A stretch of 12,045 nt of DNA, taken from positions 1 through 12,045 of the forward strand of contig DASXIW010000171.1 of the NCBI GenBank assembly GCA_036497785.1, given 5' to 3'. The first letter of the stretch is position 1, and each line of letters starts with the position of its first letter. Source of the stretch: DASXIW01 sp036497785. Lineage in GTDB: Bacteria; Pseudomonadota; Alphaproteobacteria; Acetobacterales; Acetobacteraceae. Position numbers and translations under genes: made by a program. The notes under the pieces are model-generated. The model made no database searches. It was not told where the DNA came from and saw only the letters and a program-made list of their open reading frames with translations. Positions 6,908 to 12,045 of this stretch are shown in pieces.

Positions 6908-7033
6908 ATGAAGATCCGCAACAGCCTGAAATCGGCGAAGACCCGCGACAAGAACTGCCGCGTGGTGCGCCGTCACGGGCGCGTCTACGTCATCAATAAG
7001 AAGAACCCCCGCATGAAGGCCCGCCAGGGCTGA
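6908..7033 (+). CDS. rpmJ: 50S ribosomal protein L36, 41-residue cysteine-poor (zinc-independent) type
   Basis: This short gene encodes MKIRNSLKSAKTRDKNCRVV and continues RRHGRVYVINKKNPRMKARQG. It is recognisable end to end as bacterial L36, the smallest protein of the large ribosomal subunit, which binds 23S rRNA late in assembly. It is of the longer 'C-minus' form: only one Cys (residue 17) remains of the Cys/His zinc site found in the 37-38-residue zinc ribbon form, as is usual in alphaproteobacteria. The stand-alone location outside the large ribosomal operon is also usual there. The start ATG has only a weak AAGG upstream. A TTGACA -35 element lies upstream and a stable hairpin follows 6 bases after the stop, so it is probably a single-gene unit. 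Confidence 0.96.
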   Translation: MKIRNSLKSAKTRDKNCRVVRRHGRVYVINKKNPRMKARQG

Positions 7034-7268
7034 TCGGTGGCGGCCTTTCGGGGCCGCGTTCCTCCGGTCCGCCCCTTGGGGCTGCGTGGCCCAGTGAATG
7101 AGTTGGCGACAATGGTCACGCCCCGGGGAGGCCTCTCAGGGGCGCTGTTTGTGTTGGGGCAGGGCGCCATGCGGCCAGCATCTCTTGTCAGCGCCATGGA
7201 ACGGCCCCAATGTCGTAAGCTAAAGGATGCGCGGTTGACGGGCGCATAGACTCAAGGACGTAAGCAGC
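7034..7268. other. 235-bp leader between rpmJ and glcD
   Basis: No protein-like frame of good quality is present here; the 70-codon frame that spans it has no homology I can see. It holds the rpmJ hairpin, a second inverted repeat (CGCCCC at 7119-7124 with GGGGCG at 7139-7144, enclosing the palindrome GAGGCCTC), and a direct repeat GCGCCATG at 7164-7171 and 7191-7198. The glcDEF promoter should lie here. TTGTCA at 7185 and TTGACG at 7235 are -35-like, but neither has a convincing -10 partner. Confidence 0.5.
7040..7057 (+). terminator. rpmJ: candidate rpmJ terminator hairpin with UUCG loop
   Basis: GCGGCCT (7040-7046) pairs with GGGCCGC (7051-7057), with six GC pairs plus one wobble, around a TTCG tetraloop. 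It begins 6 bases after the rpmJ stop. The downstream bases are only modestly T-rich (GTTCCTCC), so termination without a clear U-tract is a guess. Confidence 0.45.
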
Positions 7269-8708
7269 GTGATTGCCCAGCCGGCACCGAAGCAGAATGT
7301 ATTGGCGCACCGCGAGCAGATCGTGGCGGGCCTGCGCCCGCTGGTGCCCGCCACCGGCGTGATCGCGGAACCCCTACGTCTGAAGCCCTACGAGACGGAC
7401 GGCCTCGCCGCCTACCGCCAGCCTCCGCTGGCCGTCGTCCTGCCGGAGACCACCGAACAGGTCGCCGCCGTCATGCGCTTCTGCCATGCCCAGGGCGTGC
7501 GCGTCATACCGCGCGGCGCCGGCACCAGCCTGTCCGGCGGCGCGCTGCCGATGGAAGACGCGGTCGTGGTCGGCCTGATGCGCATGAACCGCATCCTGGA
7601 TATCGACTACGCCGATCGCTGCGCCGTGGTGCAGGCGGGCGTCACCAATATCGGTATCACCCAGGCCGTGCAGGGCCGGGGCTTCTTCTACGCCCCCGAT
7701 CCCTCGAGCCAGCTTGCCTGCATGATCGGCGGAAACGTCAACATGAATTCCGGCGGCGCGCATTGCCTGCGCTACGGGGTCACCGCCAATAATCTGCTCG
7801 GCCTGAAGATCGTCACGGTAGAAGGCGAGGTGCTGGAGATCGGCGGGGCGCATATGGACGCGGCCGGCTATGACTGGCTGGGCCTGCTGACCGGCAGCGA
7901 AGGCATGCTGGCCGTGGTCACCGAAGTCACCGTCCGCATCCTGCGTGGCCCGGAGGGCGCGCGCGCCATGCTGGCCGCGTTCCGCTCCAACGAAGTCGCC
8001 GGCGCCTGCGTGGACAGCATCATTTCGTCCGGCATCATCCCGGTCGCGCTGGAATTCATGGACCGCCCGGCGATCCACGCCTGCGAAGCCTTCGCCCATG
8101 CCGGCTACCCGCTGGATGCCGAGGCGATGTTGATCATCGAGGTCGAGGGCAGCACCGCCGAGCAGGATTTCCTGCTCGATCGCATCAAGCAGATCTGCGC
8201 CCGCCACGACCCGATCAGCCTGAAAGTGTCCAGCTCGGCCGAGGAATCCGCGGCGATCTGGAAAGGCCGCAAGGGCGCGTTCGGCGCCGTCGGCCGGATC
8301 AGCCCGGATTATCTCTGCATGGACGGCACCATCCCCACCAGCCGCCTGTCGGACGTACTCGGCCGGATCGGCGAGATGAGCGCGTCCTACGGCCTCCAGG
8401 TCGCCAATATCTTCCATGCCGGCGACGGCAATCTGCACCCGCTCATCATGTTCGACGCCAATGATCCCATCAGTTTCCACAAGGCCGAGACATTTGGCGC
8501 CGATATCCTCCGGCTTTGCGTCGAAGTGGGCGGCTGCCTGACCGGCGAGCACGGCGTCGGCGTGGAAAAGCGCGACCTGATGGGCGTGCAGTTCTCCGAT
8601 ATCGAGCTGGAGCAGCAACGCCGCATCAAATCCGCCTTCGATCCGGATTGGCTGCTGAACCCCTCGAAGGTCTTCCCGCTGAAGCCGGAGCCGGCAGCCG
8701 CAGCATGA
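7269..8708 (+). CDS. glcD: glycolate oxidase subunit GlcD (FAD-linked oxidase)
   Basis: This 479-residue FAD-binding catalytic subunit of glycolate oxidase oxidises glycolate (and D-lactate in relatives) to glyoxylate. It passes electrons through GlcE and GlcF to the quinone pool at the membrane. The PCMH-type FAD domain includes PETTEQVAAVMRFCHAQGV and PRGAGTSLSGGALP (81-94). The C-terminal oxidase domain has HAGDGNLHPLI (383-393) and the family signature GCLTGEHGVGVEKR (around residues 422-435), with the conserved His428. E. coli GlcD is of similar length (499). The start is GTG, with AAGGA 10 bases upstream. The stop overlaps the glcE start by 4 bases (ATGA). A D-lactate dehydrogenase role is the main alternative, but the glcE and glcF neighbours favour glycolate oxidase. 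Confidence 0.95.
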   Translation: MIAQPAPKQNVLAHREQIVAGLRPLVPATGVIAEPLRLKPYETDGLAAYRQPPLAVVLPETTEQVAAVMRFCHAQGVRVIPRGAGTSLSGGALPMEDAVVVGLMRMNRILDIDYADRCAVVQAGVTNIGITQAVQGRGFFYAPDPSSQLACMIGGNVNMNSGGAHCLRYGVTANNLLGLKIVTVEGEVLEIGGAHMDAAGYDWLGLLTGSEGMLAVVTEVTVRILRGPEGARAMLAAFRSNEVAGACVDSIISSGIIPVALEFMDRPAIHACEAFAHAGYPLDAEAMLIIEVEGSTAEQDFLLDRIKQICARHDPISLKVSSSAEESAAIWKGRKGAFGAVGRISPDYLCMDGTIPTSRLSDVLGRIGEMSASYGLQVANIFHAGDGNLHPLIMFDANDPISFHKAETFGADILRLCVEVGGCLTGEHGVGVEKRDLMGVQFSDIELEQQRRIKSAFDPDWLLNPSKVFPLKPEPAAAA

Positions 8709-9928
8709 GCGCCGACACACTGGTTCACGCCCTGGCTCCCGCCAACGAGGCCGATATCGTCGATGCGATGTTGGCCGCCCACGCCGCCGGCGAGCCACTG
8801 CTCATCCAAGGCAATGGCAGCAAATCCGGCCTGATGCGGCCGGTGCAGGCGGCGCGCAGCCTGTCCGCCGCCGGCCTTTCAGGCATCACGCTCTATTCGC
8901 CGCATGAAATGATCATTACTGCGGGCGCCGGCACCAAGCTCGCCGAAATCGAGGCGGCGGTGGCGGCAAAGGGCCAGCATCTCATCGCCGAGCCGCCCGA
9001 TTTCGGCCCGATCCTCGGCAACGCCATCTCGCAGACCCTGGGCGGGGTGGTCGCGGCCAATCTGTCCGGGCCACGGCGTGTGGCCTGGGGCGCCACGCGC
9101 GACCATGTGATGGGTGTGCGCGCGGTGAACGGGCTGGGCGAGGCGATCCATTCCGGCGGCCGCGTGCTGAAGAACGTCACCGGCCTCGATCTGTGCAAAC
9201 TGCTCACCGGCAGCCACGGCACGCTGGCCGTTCTGACCGAAATCACCCTCAAGCTGCTGCCTGCCCCCGAGCGCCGCGGCACGCTGGTGCTGCCGGGGCT
9301 CGATCCCGCGCGCGGCGTGGCCGCCCTCGCAGCCGCTCTGGGCTCGCCCTACGCCGTATCCGCGGCCGCCTATGTGCCTCAGCATCTGGCCGCCCGCATC
9401 CCGGCTCTGGCCTGGCTCCACGGCCCCGTGACCCTGGCGCGCATCGAGGATTTCGCCGCCTCCGTCACCTATCGGACGGAGCGGCTGCGCGGCGACCTCG
9501 CCGGTTTCGGCGCCGCCGAATTGCTGGACGACGCCGCCACCCGTGCCGTCTGGGCCGCTTTGCGCGACGCAGCACCTTTGGTCGAGGAACAAGGCGCCAT
9601 CTGGCGCGTCTCGGTGCGTCCCTCGAAAGGCCCTGGCGTCGCAGCCGCCGTGGAGGCGGCTTTCGGCGCGCGCTGGTTCATGGATTGGGGCGGCGGGCTG
9701 ATCTGGATCGCCGGTCCGGCGACGGAGGCCGCCCATTCGGCGGTGACGGATGTCACCCGCGCGGCGGGCGGGGTCTGGACGCTGACCCGCGCCCCGAAAG
9801 CATTGCGCGCCTCGGTGGATGTGATCCCCGCCGAGCCGCCGGCGCTCGCGCGCATCACTCGCGGCGTGAAGGCGGCGTTCGACCCCATGGGCATTCTCAA
9901 TCCCGGCCGTCTCTACGCCGGGCTATAG
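8705..9928 (+). CDS. glcE: glycolate oxidase subunit GlcE
   Basis: This 407-residue FAD-binding subunit is the half-sized partner of GlcD. It keeps the FAD-binding domain with PLLIQGNGSKSGLMRP (31-46), EPPDFGPILGNAISQTLGGVVAANLSGPRR, RDHVMGVRAVNGLGEAIHSGGRVLKNVTGLDLCKLLTGSHGTLAVLTE, and a short C-terminal part ending FDPMGILNPGRLYAGL. It lacks the full catalytic C-terminal domain of GlcD, as expected. The ATG at 8705 overlaps the glcD stop as ATGA, which decides the start and suggests translational coupling; the in-frame extension back to 8516 is a shadow inside glcD. At 407 residues it is somewhat longer than E. coli GlcE (about 350). The gap to glcF is 7 bp. Confidence 0.94.
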   Translation: MSADTLVHALAPANEADIVDAMLAAHAAGEPLLIQGNGSKSGLMRPVQAARSLSAAGLSGITLYSPHEMIITAGAGTKLAEIEAAVAAKGQHLIAEPPDFGPILGNAISQTLGGVVAANLSGPRRVAWGATRDHVMGVRAVNGLGEAIHSGGRVLKNVTGLDLCKLLTGSHGTLAVLTEITLKLLPAPERRGTLVLPGLDPARGVAALAAALGSPYAVSAAAYVPQHLAARIPALAWLHGPVTLARIEDFAASVTYRTERLRGDLAGFGAAELLDDAATRAVWAALRDAAPLVEEQGAIWRVSVRPSKGPGVAAAVEAAFGARWFMDWGGGLIWIAGPATEAAHSAVTDVTRAAGGVWTLTRAPKALRASVDVIPAEPPALARITRGVKAAFDPMGILNPGRLYAGL

Positions 9929-9935
9929 GCGATCG

Positions 9936-11258
9936 ATGCAGACCAATTTCACCCAGGACCAACTCGCCGACCCCGACACCGCCTCATCCAACCAGGTGTT
10001 GCGCACCTGCGTGCATTGCGGCTTCTGCACCGCGACCTGCCCGACCTTCGTGCTCCTGGGCGACGAACTCGACAGCCCGCGCGGCCGCATCTACCTCATC
10101 AAGGACATGCTGGAATCCGGCCGGCCCGCCACCGAGGAGGTGGTACGCCACGTCGATCGCTGCCTATCCTGCCTGGCCTGCATGACAACCTGCCCAAGCG
10201 GCGTGAACTACATGCATCTGGTGGATCACGCCCGCCACCGGATCGAGCAAACCTATCGCCGCCCCTGGCACGATCGCGCCATGCGCGCCCTGCTGGCCCG
10301 CGTGTTGCCGCACCCCGCCACGCTGCGGGCAGCCTTGTTCGGTGCCAGGCTTGTGCGGCCCTTGGCCGGCCTCATTCCCGGCCGCTTCATGCTGGCGCAG
10401 CGCCTGCGCGCCCTGCTCAGCCTCACGCCCGCGCGTCTTCCCGCCGCCAGCGTCACGGAACGGCCGGCCGTGCATCGGGCGCTCGGCGTGCGGCGCGGCC
10501 GCGTGGCGCTGCTGGCCGGCTGTGCCCAGCAGGTGCTGGATCCCGCCATCAACGAGGCCACGATCCGCCTGCTGACCCGGCTGGGCACCGAGGTGGTGGT
10601 CGCCCGTGGCGCCGGCTGCTGCGGTGCGCTCACGCACCATATGGGCCGGCATGACCAGGCGATGGAATCCGCGCGCGCCAACATCGCCGCCTGGACGCGC
10701 GAGGCGGAGGGCGAGGGCCTAGATGCCATCATCGTCAACACCTCGGGCTGCGGCACCACGGTGAAGGATTACGGCTTCATGTTCCGCGCCGAGGCGGACG
10801 ACGCGGCCCGCGCCCAGCGCGTCTCGGCCCTGGCGCTCGACATCAGCGAATATCTCACCCGCATCGGCTACCAGCCCACAAGGCCGCCGCCAAGCCTGAC
10901 CGTGGCCTACCACTCCGCCTGCAGCCTCCAGCACGGCCAGCGCGTCACGGACGAGCCGCGCGCACTGCTCAGGACCGCCGGCTTCACCGTGGTCGAGCCC
11001 GCCGAGGGCCATCTCTGCTGCGGCTCGGCCGGCACCTATAATGTGATGCAGCCGGAAATCGCCGGGCGGCTGCGCGCGCGCAAGCTCGAAAATCTCCGCG
11101 CGACCGCACCGGATCTGGTGGCAGCCGGCAATATCGGCTGTATCACTCAGCTTTCCGGCGGCGGCCTGCCGGTATTGCACACGATCGTGTTGCTGGACTG
11201 GATGGCCGGCGGCCCCGAGCCGGCCGCCGTGGCCACGCGATCACGCGTGGCCGCTTGA
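9936..11258 (+). CDS. glcF: glycolate oxidase iron-sulfur subunit GlcF
   Basis: This is the 440-residue electron-transfer subunit. Two CxxCxxCxxxCP clusters at Cys25/28/31/35 and Cys76/79/82/86 each bind a [4Fe-4S] centre. Two cysteine-rich CCG domains follow, with GCCGALTHHMG (Cys228-Cys229) and LCCGSAGTYNV (Cys361-Cys362), as in heterodisulfide-reductase-like and LutA-like proteins. All cluster ligands are present. Together with GlcD and GlcE it would carry electrons from glycolate to the respiratory chain at the inner membrane. The start ATG is 8 bases after the glcE stop and has only a weak ribosome binding site, consistent with coupling. No glcC regulator, glcG, glcB or glycolate permease is in the window. 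Confidence 0.95.
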   Translation: MQTNFTQDQLADPDTASSNQVLRTCVHCGFCTATCPTFVLLGDELDSPRGRIYLIKDMLESGRPATEEVVRHVDRCLSCLACMTTCPSGVNYMHLVDHARHRIEQTYRRPWHDRAMRALLARVLPHPATLRAALFGARLVRPLAGLIPGRFMLAQRLRALLSLTPARLPAASVTERPAVHRALGVRRGRVALLAGCAQQVLDPAINEATIRLLTRLGTEVVVARGAGCCGALTHHMGRHDQAMESARANIAAWTREAEGEGLDAIIVNTSGCGTTVKDYGFMFRAEADDAARAQRVSALALDISEYLTRIGYQPTRPPPSLTVAYHSACSLQHGQRVTDEPRALLRTAGFTVVEPAEGHLCCGSAGTYNVMQPEIAGRLRARKLENLRATAPDLVAAGNIGCITQLSGGGLPVLHTIVLLDWMAGGPEPAAVATRSRVAA

Positions 11259-11290
11259 ACGCGAAGGTCAGTCGGCAGAATTATATTCCC

Positions 11291-11854
11291 ATGCGCTGGT
11301 TTGCCCTCCTGCTTCTGCTGTTTGCGCTGCCCGCCCAGGCGCAGCCGCGCCCGGATCAGCGGTCGGACCCGCACAAGGCTGAACTGAACGCGCTGATAGG
11401 CGCCCTGAAGCGCGCCGATACCGAGGAGGAGGCTGGCGCCATTGAGGGCCGCATCCGCCAGATCTGGCTCCAGGCCGGCTCCCCGGCGGCGACGCTGCTC
11501 ATGGGCCGCGGCAACCGCGACCTGAGCAACGACGCCGCCAGCGACGCGCTCGACGATTTCAACGCCGTCCTCGCGCTCGAGCCGAACCTGCCCGACGCCT
11601 TCCACCGCCGCGCCATGGCCCGCTTCGCCCTGGGCGACTACCGAGGCGCCGTGGCCGACATCGAAGAGACCTTGCAACGCGAGCCGCGCGACTTCGCCGC
11701 CTTCGAAACCCTGTCCCGCATCGCCGAGGCCCAAGGCGACGCCAAGGGGGCCCTGGCCGCCTGGCGAAAGGCGCTGGAGATCAGTCCGAAGACGCCTGGC
11801 GGGGAGGAGCGGCTGAAGCTGCTGACGCGCAAGGTGGAAGGCGAGGCGACTTAG
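11291..11854 (+). CDS. exported tetratricopeptide repeat (TPR) protein
   Basis: From the ATG at 11291 this is a 187-residue protein. Its N-terminus, MRWFALLLLLFALPAQAQ, is a clear Sec signal peptide with a likely cleavage after AQA, so it is probably periplasmic. The rest has three helical repeat units with TPR spacing: AATLLMGRGNRDLSNDAASDALDDFNAVLALEPN, LPDAFHRRAMARFALGDYRGAVADIEETLQREPR, and DFAAFETLSRIAEAQGDAKGALAAWRKALEISPK. TPR domains mediate protein-protein contacts; no enzyme domain is seen. A TTG at 11255 in the same frame overlaps the glcF stop (TTGA) and would add 12 residues before the signal peptide; neither start has a good ribosome binding site. It probably belongs to the glcDEF transcript, but a role in glycolate oxidation is not shown. 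Similar small TPR proteins occur widely in this group. Confidence 0.8.
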   Translation: MRWFALLLLLFALPAQAQPRPDQRSDPHKAELNALIGALKRADTEEEAGAIEGRIRQIWLQAGSPAATLLMGRGNRDLSNDAASDALDDFNAVLALEPNLPDAFHRRAMARFALGDYRGAVADIEETLQREPRDFAAFETLSRIAEAQGDAKGALAAWRKALEISPKTPGGEERLKLLTRKVEGEAT

Positions 11855-12045
11855 CGCAATATGGCTTCCGGTAGGCGGGCGATGCTCTGGGTAATTGCTT
11901 TAGCAAGCAATTTCATGGCTCGGTAATTTCACCTCAAGCGATGTTGCTCTAGGCCGCGCTGGTCGGCCAGTAACACCATGATATGGCTGGGTTTCCTAAA
12001 CTGACGCGGATGCCGAAATGCCCCTACGTGGATTGACTGCCGCCT
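11855..12045. other. terminal intergenic region without a supported gene
   Basis: This region has lower GC than its neighbours and only short frames. On the minus strand a frame is open from the window edge to a TGA at 11929-11931 (38 residues, no family recognised), and a 21-codon frame runs from 11916 to 11851. On the plus strand a 17-codon frame begins at 11983. None has a convincing ribosome binding site with codon use like that of the neighbours. The next gene lies beyond the window. Confidence 0.45.
11893..11912 (+). terminator. perfect inverted repeat after the TPR gene, possible terminator
   Basis: AATTGCTT (11893-11900) and AAGCAATT (11905-11912) form a perfect 8-bp stem with a 4-base TAGC loop, 38 bases after the TPR stop. 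It is AT-rich and followed by only a short T stretch, so it is a modest terminator candidate for the glcDEF-TPR unit. A role as a protein-binding site is possible. Confidence 0.38.

Noticed and set aside
7037..7249. 70-codon plus-strand frame between rpmJ and glcD
   Set aside because: No ribosome binding site of note, no recognisable domain, and it spans hairpins that fit a leader better; not called as a gene.
7374..8798. Very long minus-strand frame opposite glcD and glcE (474 codons)
   Set aside because: It covers unmistakable GlcD sequence, is rich in Ala/Gly/Asp/His without recognisable motifs, and runs across the glcD-glcE junction; an antisense shadow.
11959..11970. CTGGTCGGCCAG inverted repeat near the right edge
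   Set aside because: Only a 4-bp stem with a 4-base loop; not distinguishable from chance.
1..12045. Search for CRISPR repeats, tRNA or rRNA genes, transposases, integrases, toxin-antitoxin pairs and phage genes
   Set aside because: By eye no regularly spaced repeats, cloverleaf-like segments or recognisable mobile-element proteins were found in the window.

Overview
The window is about 12 kb of dense, GC-rich bacterial DNA with short intergenic gaps and codons that mostly end in G or C. It looks like an alphaproteobacterial chromosome. A member of the Acetobacteraceae or a related Rhodospirillales group is my best guess. The basis is the 41-residue, cysteine-poor ribosomal protein L36 typical of alphaproteobacteria and the general character of the proteins. 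This is inference from sequence character, not from a search. I see no rRNA, tRNA, CRISPR array, integrase, transposase or prophage gene.

Layout. Positions 1-264 hold the 3' end of a short-chain dehydrogenase (SDR) gene on the plus strand. It runs towards an alpha/beta hydrolase on the minus strand (327-1181), whose true start is probably a GTG with a strong ribosome binding site. A divergent spacer (1182-1348) separates that gene from a plus-strand run: a DHA2-type MFS drug efflux permease (1349-2818), a NnrU-family membrane protein (2854-3426) and a SAM-dependent methyltransferase-like protein (3515-4387). The methyltransferase gene appears to carry two compensating frameshifts near its 5' end. 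It ends 7 bp from the end of a minus-strand operon that reads SDR (6004-6753), long ChrA-type chromate transporter (4775-5998), VOC/glyoxalase-like protein (4395-4760). The genes of that operon are 5 and 14 bp apart.

A second divergent spacer (6754-6907) leads to rpmJ (6908-7033), a short gene for ribosomal protein L36 followed by a UUCG-capped hairpin. After a 235-bp leader comes a complete glycolate oxidase operon, glcD-glcE-glcF (7269-11258). Its three subunits oxidise glycolate to glyoxylate through FAD and iron-sulfur centres. A small exported TPR protein (11291-11854) follows, overlapping or abutting glcF. The last 191 bp are non-coding as far as I can tell and include a perfect 8-bp-stem hairpin.

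The region is mostly ordinary metabolic, transport and housekeeping sequence. I found no convincing undescribed system. The observations most worth checking are the frameshifted 5' end of the methyltransferase gene, overlapping palindromes in the leader of the SDR-chrA-VOC operon, and the chrA operon lacking its usual chrB partner.
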